DNA of 64,000 nt from Prevotella sp. (lineage in GTDB: Bacteria > Bacteroidota > Bacteroidia > Bacteroidales > Bacteroidaceae): NCBI GenBank assembly GCA_003447235.1, contig DLZV01000021.1:61162-125161 (forward strand), given 5' to 3'. This document shows, piece by piece, positions 32,613 through 41,027 of the stretch. The first letter of the stretch is position 1. Each line of letters begins with the position of its first letter. Made by a program: the position numbers and the translations under genes. The notes under the pieces were generated by a model, which worked only from the letters and a program-made list of their open reading frames with translations, did no database searches and was not told where the DNA came from.

Positions 32613-34145
32613 ATGGAAGCCAACAAGCGAATCATCCTCAACACATCCGTACAATATATCAAGGCAATAGTGACAACGATCTTGTCACTATTTTCCATGC
32701 GTATTGTACTGGAGGCTATCGGTGTCTCCGACTACGGCATCTTCTCCGTCGTCGGAGGCGTCATCGCCATGCTTGGCTTCATCACCAACGCCTTGGTCAT
32801 CACGACCCAGCGCTATGTTTCCTACTATTATGGTCGCCACCGCACCAGCCAGGTGAAGCGCTTCTTCACCAACAGCTTGTTCCTCCACATCATCCTCGGT
32901 CTTCTCATTGGCTTGGCCCTCCTTGCCATCAAAGGACTGTTGATGAACGATTTTCTCAAGATTGACCCCGACCGCCTCGATGCGGCGAAGTCTGTCTATG
33001 ACATCACGGTGGCGATACTCCTTGTCACCGTCGTCACCGCTCCTTTCAAAGCACTCTTCATAGCCAAAGAGAATATCGTCTTCATCTCTCTGATCGAGAT
33101 GGTCGATGCGATCCTAAAGTTGGCCTTAGCCTACCTACTGCTTTACATCCAGGCCGACAAGCTGCTGCTCTACGTCTTCATCCTCGCGGGCATCCAACTC
33201 CTCAACCTGCTGGCATTCGCTCTCTATGCCAACTGGCAGTTTCCGGAGTGTTCGCTCCTGATTCGCAAACGGGATATTAGCCGGATATACATCGGTCAAC
33301 TGCTGGGCTTCGCAGGCTGGACCACCTACGGCATGGGAGCTGTAGCGGCTCGCAACCAAGGCATGGCCATCATTCTCAACATCTGTTTCAGTACAACGGT
33401 CAACGCAGCCTATGGCATCGCCAACCAGGTATTTGGAGCCATCTCTTTCTTGTCCACCTCGATCCTCAACGCGATGAATCCTCAGATCATGAAAGCGGAA
33501 GGCAACAAGGATCGCAAAAAGGTATTTGCCCTAGCGGAGAAAGAGAGCAAATACTCCACCATGCTGCTCATCATCATCCTCGTGCCGCTGATGTTTGAGA
33601 TGCCTTCCATTCTCAATGTGTGGCTCACAAAGGTGCCAGATTACTGCGCCTTGTTCTGCAACGCCATCCTGCTGAGTTTCATCTGCGACCAACTGACAGC
33701 GGGCCTCAACACCATCAACCAGGCCATCGGCAAGATAAGAACCTATACGCTACTGATGTACACGCCGAAACTGATCTACCTTCCCATCAGCTACATCCTT
33801 TTCCAAAACGGAGGTACAATAGCTGAGGCGATGGGCGTGTTCGTCGCTATCGAACTGCTGGTGGCCTTGGCGCGTATTCCATACATACATTGGAAAACCC
33901 AGATGAGCATGAAGGATTTCTTCCTCCATGTGATAGTCCCATTACTGCCCCTGGCCCTTTTGGCCTGTGCCACGAGCGGCGGCTGCCAATTGCTATTCCA
34001 TTTCAAGTACCGCTTCCTGCTGACGGGAGTACTCTCCGTTTCCGTCTCCTTCTTGGTAAGCTGGTTCACGGTCCTGGATCGCAACGAGCGCGGATATTTC
34101 AAAGAGCAAATCCTCAAACGAATCATTGGTAAGTGCGCAGTATGA
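32613..34145 (+). CDS. Wzx-like polysaccharide flippase
   Basis: A 510-residue inner-membrane protein with about fourteen helices, of the MOP/polysaccharide_synt group, expected to flip lipid-linked repeat units to the periplasm. The start KRIILNTSVQYIKAIVTTILSLFSMRIVLEAIGVSDYGIFSVVGG is typical of Wzx and O-antigen flippases. Sequence cannot tell the sugar repeat it handles. Its stop codon overlaps the next start (ATGA), so translation of the polymerase-like gene is coupled to it. Confidence 0.85.
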   Translation: MEANKRIILNTSVQYIKAIVTTILSLFSMRIVLEAIGVSDYGIFSVVGGVIAMLGFITNALVITTQRYVSYYYGRHRTSQVKRFFTNSLFLHIILGLLIGLALLAIKGLLMNDFLKIDPDRLDAAKSVYDITVAILLVTVVTAPFKALFIAKENIVFISLIEMVDAILKLALAYLLLYIQADKLLLYVFILAGIQLLNLLAFALYANWQFPECSLLIRKRDISRIYIGQLLGFAGWTTYGMGAVAARNQGMAIILNICFSTTVNAAYGIANQVFGAISFLSTSILNAMNPQIMKAEGNKDRKKVFALAEKESKYSTMLLIIILVPLMFEMPSILNVWLTKVPDYCALFCNAILLSFICDQLTAGLNTINQAIGKIRTYTLLMYTPKLIYLPISYILFQNGGTIAEAMGVFVAIELLVALARIPYIHWKTQMSMKDFFLHVIVPLLPLALLACATSGGCQLLFHFKYRFLLTGVLSVSVSFLVSWFTVLDRNERGYFKEQILKRIIGKCAV

Positions 34146-35377
34146 GACTTAAGAAACTTGACATTCAAACCATCAAGAAAGAGAAGTTAGTCCAGATATG
34201 CTTCTACGCAGGCATACTTCTGGCTTTCTTTGGCTCCCTGCACCCTTGGTTCTTGTGGCCTTTGGGCACACTGTACCCCTTGCCCTCGGGCTTGCTCATC
34301 GGTACGGCAATGCTGATATCGAAAACCACCAAGGACAACTGGTTCACCAACGACCATTTTCTGGCTCCCGTCATGGGCTATGTAGCCATTTCCACCTATA
34401 TGCTCGTCATCAACGAGACCAATATCAACGGCTACATCGTGAACGTCTTCCACACGGCCATCTTCTACTCTATTTTCCGCCTCAAAACGGAGAAAATGGA
34501 AGCTTTTATGACCTTCCTGTGCAAGGTTATGGGCGGTCTTCTTCTGGTTTCGATCCCCGCATTCTTCCTATACCTCGTTGGTTTCCCCTTTGTAGGTGTC
34601 GACGCTGTCTATGGAGACGATCTCTATTCATATACGAACTATTTCCTCTTTATGATTGACGATCGTACACTGTGGGCGTTTTTCCCTCGCTTCAGTTCGG
34701 TGTTTCTTGAACCAGGCCACCTTGGAACAGCTGCAACCTTGTTGCTTTCCACGCAATTTGGTAAGTGGAAAAAATGGTATAATATAGTACTCCTCGTAGC
34801 CCTGCTGCTCACGTTCTCCCTTGCAGCCTACGTCATCTACGTGGTTGTCATCTTCCTGAAGTTATGGGTTCAGCGCAAACAGTTTATCGGCAAACTGATC
34901 ATGATGGTTGCTTTTATCAGCACCATCGTTGTGGGCTCTTTCTTTTATAATAATGGAGAGAATCTACTCCACGACCTCATTCTGATCCGCCTGGAGGTGG
35001 AGGACGGCGAGATGGCAGGCAACAATCGCGTGACGGAGGACTTCGACACCGACTTCGAGAAACTCTGTGAGTCATCTGCCGTCATCTTTGGCAAAAAACG
35101 CGAGAACCCCGAGTTTGGTAACTCCGGCTACAAGGTCTTCATTTATGAAAACGGAATCGTCGGTACAGTGTTGATGCTCATATTCTATATCGCCTCACTT
35201 GGCAAAATCAGAGACCGCAGAGCAACGGCGAGTGCGTTTATCCTTGCACTCTTGGGCTTCATCGTACGCGGCTATCCGCTATGGTACAGCAACTACCTTA
35301 CATATTACGACCTTGCCCATGAGGCACCACCCCTCCCTGATGACGCAGGGAAAAAGAAGAAAGAAAAGGAAAAATAG
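34142..35377 (+). CDS. Wzy-like O-antigen/capsule polymerase
   Basis: A 411-residue protein with about ten hydrophobic helices and one large hydrophilic loop near 290-325 (LEVEDGEMAGNNRVTEDFDTDF). Wzy polymerases are poorly conserved, so the call rests on topology, length and its place between a flippase and glycosyltransferases. An FFPRFSSVFLEPGHLGTAATLLL segment near 180 resembles the conserved glutamate motif seen in some O-antigen ligase/polymerase proteins. It starts at the ATG overlapping the flippase stop; a GTG at 34133 would add only three residues. Confidence 0.7.
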   Translation: MRLKKLDIQTIKKEKLVQICFYAGILLAFFGSLHPWFLWPLGTLYPLPSGLLIGTAMLISKTTKDNWFTNDHFLAPVMGYVAISTYMLVINETNINGYIVNVFHTAIFYSIFRLKTEKMEAFMTFLCKVMGGLLLVSIPAFFLYLVGFPFVGVDAVYGDDLYSYTNYFLFMIDDRTLWAFFPRFSSVFLEPGHLGTAATLLLSTQFGKWKKWYNIVLLVALLLTFSLAAYVIYVVVIFLKLWVQRKQFIGKLIMMVAFISTIVVGSFFYNNGENLLHDLILIRLEVEDGEMAGNNRVTEDFDTDFEKLCESSAVIFGKKRENPEFGNSGYKVFIYENGIVGTVLMLIFYIASLGKIRDRRATASAFILALLGFIVRGYPLWYSNYLTYYDLAHEAPPLPDDAGKKKKEKEK

Positions 35378-35379
35378 CT

Positions 35380-36555
35380 ATGAACATCCTCTATATCCTC
35401 CACTCCACCTACCCCTTAGGCGGGGCATCCAAGTCTTTCCTGACACTTATCAAAGGAGTGCAGGAGCAGGGCCACACACCAATAGTAGTCACTCCCGACG
35501 AAGAGGGCGTAGCAATTACGCTCCGGCAGATGGGTGTAGAGGTAATAACCATTTCCTTCCGCACCAATACCTACCCTGACTTGCGCAACGCCAAGGAAGC
35601 AATCCTGTTTCTTCCACGTCTCGTCGCACGGAGAATCCTCATACATAAAGCTGTCAACACCGTCTATAATCTGGTCAAATCGAAGAAGATAGCGATGATT
35701 CATAGCAACGTGAGTGTCGTGGACGTAGGCGAACGAGTAGCTAAACGGTTGGGAATACCCCATATCTACCATATACGCGAGTACGCCGATGTAGATTTCG
35801 GCCTACATTACTTCCCCTCCTCCAAAACATTCCACAAGCAACTGGCTGCGAACTACACCATTTGCATCACGAAAGCCATCCAGCGACACCACCATTTAGA
35901 GGGTAATCCGAGGTCTGTTGTCGTCTATAACGGAATCGTCATGGAGAAGGAGCAAGATGTCAAACAACTCCCCCCAACTCCCTATCTACTCTACGCGGGC
36001 CGCATCGAAGAAACGAAAGGTCTCATGGATTTGGCCTTCGCCTACACGAGATTTACAGAAAGAAATCGGTCTGCATGTTGTTCATTGGCTATCGCGGGAG
36101 AGGTAACTGATGCAATCTATTATCAGAAAGTCACACAATATTTAGAAGATAAGGGCGTTAAAGATAAAGTAACCTTCCTCGGCCCGCGCAAGGACATTCA
36201 TCATCTGATGCGCCACGCCATCTCCACCATCGTGCCCTCCCGCTTCGAAGGCTTTGGCAGATGCCTCCCCGAGGCAATGCTCTGTAACTGCATCACTATC
36301 GGCCGCGACACCGCAGGGACAAAAGAACAGTACGACAACGGCTTTCTGCTGACGGGAGAGGAAATCGGTTTCCGCTTCCACAACGTGGACGAATTGGTGT
36401 TATGCCTTGAGAAACTCTGCTCTGCAAGCAGCGAAGAACTGCAAGCCGTACGTGAGAGGGCATTGAGAACGGTCTCCGAATACTATACGCAGCAACGGTA
36501 CATTTACAGCATTATCCAGTTTTACGAGAGAATCGAACGTGAAAGGAGTCATTAA
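35380..36555 (+). CDS. Glycosyltransferase family 4 (GT-B)
   Basis: A 391-residue cytoplasmic/membrane-associated retaining glycosyltransferase. The N-terminal domain shows a glycine-rich turn STYPLGGASKSFLTL. The C-terminal GT4 domain has the sugar-donor strand LLYAGRIEETKGLMDLAFA near 202 and the E-x7-E motif in FEGFGRCLPEAM near 289. It starts two bases after the upstream stop. The acceptor and donor are unknown. It probably adds one sugar of the repeat unit. Confidence 0.85.
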   Translation: MNILYILHSTYPLGGASKSFLTLIKGVQEQGHTPIVVTPDEEGVAITLRQMGVEVITISFRTNTYPDLRNAKEAILFLPRLVARRILIHKAVNTVYNLVKSKKIAMIHSNVSVVDVGERVAKRLGIPHIYHIREYADVDFGLHYFPSSKTFHKQLAANYTICITKAIQRHHHLEGNPRSVVVYNGIVMEKEQDVKQLPPTPYLLYAGRIEETKGLMDLAFAYTRFTERNRSACCSLAIAGEVTDAIYYQKVTQYLEDKGVKDKVTFLGPRKDIHHLMRHAISTIVPSRFEGFGRCLPEAMLCNCITIGRDTAGTKEQYDNGFLLTGEEIGFRFHNVDELVLCLEKLCSASSEELQAVRERALRTVSEYYTQQRYIYSIIQFYERIERERSH

Positions 36556-37168
36556 ACCAATAGCAGAAGGAATAGGACGGGGATTCAGCCTCGTCTTTCC
36601 ACCCGTTTTGTTCAAACTTGTCAACGCATTCGGCGTACACATCTATACGGGCTATTATGCCCGCCGCTTCAAGCGTTGGGGCAAGGGTTCCATTCTCGGA
36701 TACCCACTGGAGCGCACCAACCGTTTAGACTTAGTCTCCATTGGTAATGACTGTGAGATTGACAAACACACCGTCCTGACGGTCTTTCCACAAGGCAACG
36801 GAGAACCGGAGATAAAGATCGGCAACGGATGCCACATAGGGGCATACGCCCACCTAACTGCCACACGCGGCATAACGATTGGCGACAACCTACTGACGGG
36901 CACCAATGTTATCATTACCGACAATGCTCATGGCGCCACAGACACAATTGAGGCGCTACAATGCGCACCCTCCAGCCGCCCATTACTGTCAAAAGGCGAG
37001 GTCATCGTCGGCAATAATGTATGGCTGGCCAATAATGTTTGCATCCTACCGGGCGTGAAAATAGGCGACGGCGTAGTCGTTGCAGCCAACAGTTGTGTGA
37101 CTCACGACTTGCCTGACTACTGCGTAGCCGCAGGCTGCCCAGCAAAAATCATCAAGAAAATAAATTAA
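36539..37168 (+). CDS. Hexapeptide-repeat acyltransferase
   Basis: A 209-residue left-handed beta-helix acyltransferase (LacA/NodL/WbbJ type). Hexapeptide repeats run from about 68 to 185: IGNDCEIDKHTVLT, IGNGCHIGAYAHLT, IGDNLLTGTNVIITDNAHG (with the catalytic histidine) and IVGNNVWLANNVCILPGVKIGDGVVVAANS. It probably O- or N-acetylates a sugar of the polymer. The start is GTG at 36539 inside the previous gene (17-base overlap); no ATG lies in the first 60 codons of the frame. The C-terminal GCPAKIIKKI ending is typical. Confidence 0.82.
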   Translation: MKGVIKPIAEGIGRGFSLVFPPVLFKLVNAFGVHIYTGYYARRFKRWGKGSILGYPLERTNRLDLVSIGNDCEIDKHTVLTVFPQGNGEPEIKIGNGCHIGAYAHLTATRGITIGDNLLTGTNVIITDNAHGATDTIEALQCAPSSRPLLSKGEVIVGNNVWLANNVCILPGVKIGDGVVVAANSCVTHDLPDYCVAAGCPAKIIKKIN

Positions 37169-37175
37169 GAAACTC

Positions 37176-38336
37176 ATGAAAGCAAGAGTTATAGCATTTT
37201 ACCTACCGCAGTTTCACCCCATCCCCGAGAACGACAACGTTTGGGGAAAGGGTTTCACCGAATGGCACAACGTCGTCAAGGGCAAACCCCTGTTCAAGGG
37301 ACACCACCAACCACGCATCCCGACCGACTTGGGCTTCTACGACCTGCGTGTGCCCGAGGTTCGCGAAGAACAGGCGCAACTGGCTCGTGAAACGGGCGTA
37401 GAAGGCTTTGCCTATTGGCATTACTGGCGCGGCAATGGAAAAATGCTGCTTGAAAGACCATTCAACGAGGTCGTTGCTTCGGGTAAGCCCGATTTTCCTT
37501 TCTGTCTCGCCTGGGCCAATCACGACTGGACAACCAAGACGTGGCAGCGCGGCAAGGGTATGGCAGACTCTAAGGTCATCATCTCGAAACAGGAGTATCT
37601 CGGTGAACCCGACTACCGAATGCACTTCGAGTATGCACTCAAGGCCTTCAAGGATCATCGCTATATCACCGTCGATGACAAGCCCATCTTCCTCATCTGG
37701 GATCCGTACCATTTCCCGGATGTGACGCTCTTTATGGACCTGTGGCGTAAATGGGCAAAGGAGAGTGGGCTCAAAGGCGTCCACTTCGTTGCCATGGGCC
37801 ACTCCACCTCTACCGTGAAGCGCATGCCCGACGGTAGTACCAAGCGCGTATTGCCCAATCTGGAGTCGAGTGCGGAGCTTTATAATGACTTTCTCAGTTT
37901 TGGCTTCGACGCGGTCTGCTCTTTCGGCCGTCCCCGTGCCGAGATGATCTATACAGGCAAGTACAAGCGTATCTCGCAGATCTTCCTGCGCAAGCTGATA
38001 CCACAACTCAAGACGCTCTGTCTCGACTATCCGGAGGTGATGAAACATTGTTTTGCTCCCGAGGACAGTTGGGAAAATGTCTATCCCAATATCATGCCAC
38101 AGTGGGACCGCAGTCCGCGCGCCGGCAATATGGACGGTGTCTTCGTCAACGCAACGCCGGAGAACTTCAAGAAGCACATTCTTCAAGCCCTGGAAGTCAT
38201 CAAAGACAAGAAGCCCGAGCACAAGATTCTCTTCCTTCGCTCCTGGAACGAATGGGGAGAGGGCAACTATGTTGAGCCCGACGAACTCTATGGCCACGGA
38301 TTCCTTGATGCCATCCACGAGACGGTCTGGGAATAA
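37176..38336 (+). CDS. WbsX-family glycosyltransferase/GH99-like protein
   Basis: A 386-residue protein of the Glyco_tran_WbsX family, related to glycoside hydrolase family 99 and often encoded in O-antigen and capsule loci. Marks are the start VIAFYLPQFHPIPENDNVWGKGFTEW, then FAYWHYWRGNGKMLLE near 78, CLAWANHDWT near 110, and the end FLRSWNEWGEGNYVEPD. Its exact reaction is not settled (glycosyl transfer or processing of the polymer). It lacks a signal peptide, so it should act in the cytoplasm. Confidence 0.85.
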   Translation: MKARVIAFYLPQFHPIPENDNVWGKGFTEWHNVVKGKPLFKGHHQPRIPTDLGFYDLRVPEVREEQAQLARETGVEGFAYWHYWRGNGKMLLERPFNEVVASGKPDFPFCLAWANHDWTTKTWQRGKGMADSKVIISKQEYLGEPDYRMHFEYALKAFKDHRYITVDDKPIFLIWDPYHFPDVTLFMDLWRKWAKESGLKGVHFVAMGHSTSTVKRMPDGSTKRVLPNLESSAELYNDFLSFGFDAVCSFGRPRAEMIYTGKYKRISQIFLRKLIPQLKTLCLDYPEVMKHCFAPEDSWENVYPNIMPQWDRSPRAGNMDGVFVNATPENFKKHILQALEVIKDKKPEHKILFLRSWNEWGEGNYVEPDELYGHGFLDAIHETVWE

Positions 38337-38398
38337 CACTGTTTCCACAGAGCATCAGTTTTCTCCACATCCAAGGCTGACTAAAGAGCAAAAGAATC

Positions 38399-39460
38399 AT
38401 GAAGCGCGTCTTATTTGTCTCTCGAGACTACAATGCTAGAAACGACGGCGGAAGCGCGGTTGCCAAGCGCAACCTTGCCTTCCTCAAAGCCCTCGGCCTG
38501 CAAGTGGCGGAACTCACCATCGGGGTTCCGTCGCTGGCAGTTAGGCTGAAGAACGTCCTGCTCCGCGAAAGCTATGGCGACCGTCGGAGCTTGCGCAAAC
38601 AATTGAAATACCATCTCTCACAACCCTACGACTTCGTCTTCTTCGACGGGTCTCACCATGGCGTTTATCTGCGAGAGTTTGCGCGCCACGGCTTCAAGAC
38701 CATTTGCTTTTTCCACAACGTGGAAGTGGATTATTACCAGCAGAAATATAAAACCACCCATCAGCCTCAAGACAAGTTGATGGTGGGTTTCATAGCCCAT
38801 AACGAACGCTGCTGCATCGACCACGCCTCCTATCTGATCACGCTCAACGAGCGCGACAACCGGCAGTTGCAGAAGCGCTACCACCGAGGGGCAGACTTCA
38901 TCCTGCCCACCTCATTTGACGCCTACGATGCAGCAGAGCATCACGATCCCGTGAAATTGCCCGAACAATACCTGCTCTTTGTTGGCACCAATTTCTTTGC
39001 CAACAAGGAGGCGATGGATTATTATATAAAGGAGATAGCCTCGTCGGTCCATATTCCCCTGCTCGTCGTCGGCAACATCGCAGAGGCCTTTCAAGATGCT
39101 ACCGCCATGCCCAACGTTCACTTCCTTGGAAGAGTGGACGATCTGGCGCCTTACTACCTACAGGCCACGGCTGTTGTCGCCCCCATCCTGTCGGGGTCGG
39201 GACTTAAGACCAAGACTGTAGAGGCTCTGCGCTATGGCAAATATGTCATTGGATCAGCAGAGGCTTTCGAGGGCATTCCCATCCTAAACTACCCAGGAGC
39301 AGGATGCGAATGCCACAACACGTCCGACTACATCTCCCTCATCAACTCCCTGAAGGTCGCCAAAAACAACGAGGCTTCCCGCCGACTATTTGACGAACAG
39401 TTCTCCACCGCCACACAGCTCAAGAGATTTAGCGAGTTCATCATGAGTACAGCGCAATAA
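38399..39460 (+). CDS. GT4-like glycosyltransferase
   Basis: A 353-residue GT-B-fold glycosyltransferase. The N-terminal part begins RVLFVSRDYNARNDGGSAVAKRNLAFL; the C-terminal half has LLFVGTNFFANKEAMDYYI near 195 and APILSGSGLKTKTVEALRYGKYVIGS near 263. The E-x7-E motif is partly replaced (SGSGLKTKTVEAL keeps the second glutamate), which is common in one GT4 subgroup. It is the last gene of the locus and is convergent with queF with only 14 bases between. Confidence 0.8.
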   Translation: MKRVLFVSRDYNARNDGGSAVAKRNLAFLKALGLQVAELTIGVPSLAVRLKNVLLRESYGDRRSLRKQLKYHLSQPYDFVFFDGSHHGVYLREFARHGFKTICFFHNVEVDYYQQKYKTTHQPQDKLMVGFIAHNERCCIDHASYLITLNERDNRQLQKRYHRGADFILPTSFDAYDAAEHHDPVKLPEQYLLFVGTNFFANKEAMDYYIKEIASSVHIPLLVVGNIAEAFQDATAMPNVHFLGRVDDLAPYYLQATAVVAPILSGSGLKTKTVEALRYGKYVIGSAEAFEGIPILNYPGAGCECHNTSDYISLINSLKVAKNNEASRRLFDEQFSTATQLKRFSEFIMSTAQ

Positions 39461-39474
39461 GGCATACCTGGTTA

Positions 39475-40008
39475 CTATTCGTGCGCCATCAACCGTTGCT
39501 CGGCCAGACGCTCATACTTCGTACCTGGCATTCCGTAGTTGGCGTATGGCCAGATGCTGATACCGCCACGGGGCGTAAATAGTCCAGTCACCTCAATATA
39601 CTTAGGACTCATCAGCCGTATGAGATCCTTCATAATGATATTCACACAGTCCTCGTGGAAGTCGCCGTGATTTCTGAAACTAAACAAATAGAGTTTCAGG
39701 CTCTTGCTCTCCACCATCCTCTGGCTTGGGATGTAACTAATGCGAATTTCTGCAAAGTCGGGCTGTCCCGTGATAGGACAAAGACTGGTAAACTCGGGGC
39801 AATTGAACCGCACCCAATAGTCGTTCTCTGGATGCTTGTTTTCAAACGTCTCCAGCACCTCGGGAGCATAGTCCATCTTGTATTGTGTCTTATGCCCCAA
39901 TGCACTAAGTCCCTCCTCTTCTCTTCTAATGTTCTCCATCATGTGATGATAGTCAAATGGTTCGTTTGTCGGGCTACCCGTACATGGCTGTTGCTCAGAC
40001 AAGACCAT
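39475..40008 (-). CDS. queF: NADPH-dependent 7-cyano-7-deazaguanine reductase
   Basis: QueF reduces preQ0 to preQ1 in queuosine synthesis. The single-domain (type I) enzyme keeps the nucleophile C77 and D84 in EFTSLCPITGQPDF, and the ESKSLKLYLFSFRNHGDFHEDC signature near 104. Up to 177 residues are open from the ATG at 40008; homologues begin near GLSALGHKTQY, so the ATG pair at 39942/39939 (about 155 residues) may be the true start. It lies downstream of the preQ0/preQ1 transporter gene on the same strand and should share its riboswitch-controlled transcript. Confidence 0.9.
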   Translation of the reverse strand: MVLSEQQPCTGSPTNEPFDYHHMMENIRREEEGLSALGHKTQYKMDYAPEVLETFENKHPENDYWVRFNCPEFTSLCPITGQPDFAEIRISYIPSQRMVESKSLKLYLFSFRNHGDFHEDCVNIIMKDLIRLMSPKYIEVTGLFTPRGGISIWPYANYGMPGTKYERLAEQRLMAHE

Positions 40009-40034
40009 TAGCGGGAAGCCCGGCGATGGGCTGG

Positions 40035-40727
40035 TTAGCCCTGAAGTTCAAAAATCTTAAAGATGTTGTAGTTTACACCACGGTCATAGACCTCCCCTTC
40101 GTGGCGTTTCAGCGCACGCACCACGCGGATAGTAATAGGCAATGCCACGACCTCATAGGCCGTCTTGAGCACCACCTGCCAGAGCATCAACTTCGGCAGT
40201 TCCGAGGCCGGTACCACGCCACCAAGCGCCAAGGGGAAAAAGATGAGCGAATCGAGGCTCTCTCCGGCAATCGTCGAGAGAATGGCACGAGCGGAAAAGC
40301 GGCGTGCGCCGTCGTGTAGCTTCATACGACTCATCACATAGGCATTGGCAAAACTACCGATAACGAATGCCACAAAAGAGGCAGCCGCAATACGAGGTGC
40401 CAATCCAAAAATGGCATGAAATCCCGCGTCGTTGTTCCAGTAGGGTGCACCAGGAATGGCGTCACAGATCGCACCCGTGGCTACGAAGAAGAAATTCATC
40501 GCAAAACCTGTCCAAATGAGGAGGCGTGCCTTGCCGTAGCCCCACACCTCGCAGACACAGTCGTTGATGATGTAGCTCACGGGGAAGACGATCAAACCAC
40601 CCGTTAGGCTGATTCCCAATACAGAGATTTGCTTTGTTTCTAGGATGTTTGCCGCAATCAGGCAAACACAAAAGAGAATGCTGAAAAGCATAAACAGCAC
40701 ACTCACCTGCTTTTTACTATTGTCCAT
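40035..40727 (-). CDS. Queuosine precursor transporter (YhhQ-type)
   Basis: A 230-residue inner-membrane protein with six to seven helices, of the VUT/YhhQ family that takes up preQ0 and preQ1. Family motifs are AANILETKQISVLG near 25, FPVSYIINDCVCEVWGYGKAR near 47, and the late SLDSLIFFPLAL near 157. The preQ1-I riboswitch ends four bases before its start codon, and queF follows, which together make the substrate assignment firm in kind. Whether it prefers preQ0 or preQ1 cannot be told. The start codon lies in the sequence CAAGAACATGG at the aptamer's end. Confidence 0.9.
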   Translation of the reverse strand: MDNSKKQVSVLFMLFSILFCVCLIAANILETKQISVLGISLTGGLIVFPVSYIINDCVCEVWGYGKARLLIWTGFAMNFFFVATGAICDAIPGAPYWNNDAGFHAIFGLAPRIAAASFVAFVIGSFANAYVMSRMKLHDGARRFSARAILSTIAGESLDSLIFFPLALGGVVPASELPKLMLWQVVLKTAYEVVALPITIRVVRALKRHEGEVYDRGVNYNIFKIFELQG

Positions 40728-40730
40728 GTT

Positions 40731-40767
40731 CTTGTTTTGTTAAAGGGGGTTGAGCAAGTACCCCTGT
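40731..40767 (-). ncRNA. PreQ1-I riboswitch
   Basis: On the minus strand, P1 is GGGGT (40763-40759) with ACCCC (40750-40746), enclosing the loop ACTTGCTCA. The A-rich tail TTTAACAAAACAAG follows, nearly identical to the tail of the characterised Thermoanaerobacter tengcongensis preQ1 aptamer. The tail CAAG can pair with loop CTTG to make the H-type pseudoknot. The ATG of the transporter gene begins four bases after the tail, so ligand binding should block ribosome access rather than end transcription. A promoter starts the RNA just before it (about 40770). Confidence 0.85.
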
Positions 40768-40776
40768 TTGCGGGTG

Positions 40777-40807
40777 CAAAGGTAGTGCAAATCGAAGACA
40801 ATACAAA
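40777..40807 (-). promoter_or_regulatory. Promoter of the riboswitch-controlled queuosine unit
   Basis: On the minus strand, TTTG (40807-40804), 19 bases, TACCTTTG (40784-40777). It lies inside the first copy of the 76-bp repeat. Confidence 0.75.
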
Positions 40808-40929
40808 AAGAATTCCATTCTTTTTTATGGTTGAGACGAAGCCTACCTTATCAAAAGGTAGTGCAAATCGAAGACAATACAAAAAGAATTCTATTCTTTT
40901 TTATTGTTGAGATGAAGCCTACCTTATCC
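40778..40929. repeat. Tandem duplication of a 76-bp palindromic element
   Basis: Copies 40778-40853 and 40854-40929 differ at only four of 76 positions. Each copy has inverted ends (AAGGTAG at the left, CTACCTT at the right) and a central hairpin AAAAAGAAT/ATTCTTTTT. Copy 1 carries the queuosine-unit promoter. In copy 2 the same -7 box has an extra T (TACCTTTTG), so it may be weaker. The element looks like a small mobile or REP-like repeat that has been doubled. Confidence 0.9.
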
Positions 40930-40958
40930 CTATAGTAGTTAATTTTCCTGAATCCCGC

Positions 40959-40987
40959 TTGAATGTAGGCGTTTTTTCCTACTTTTG
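40959..40987 (+). promoter_or_regulatory. Promoter of the TlpA-like lipoprotein gene
   Basis: TTG at 40959-40961 and TACTTTTG at 40980-40987, 18 bases apart; leader about 35 bases. Confidence 0.55.
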
Positions 40988-41027
40988 CAAAAGGAATAAA
41001 TTGAATTATAAACAACAAAGAACAAAC

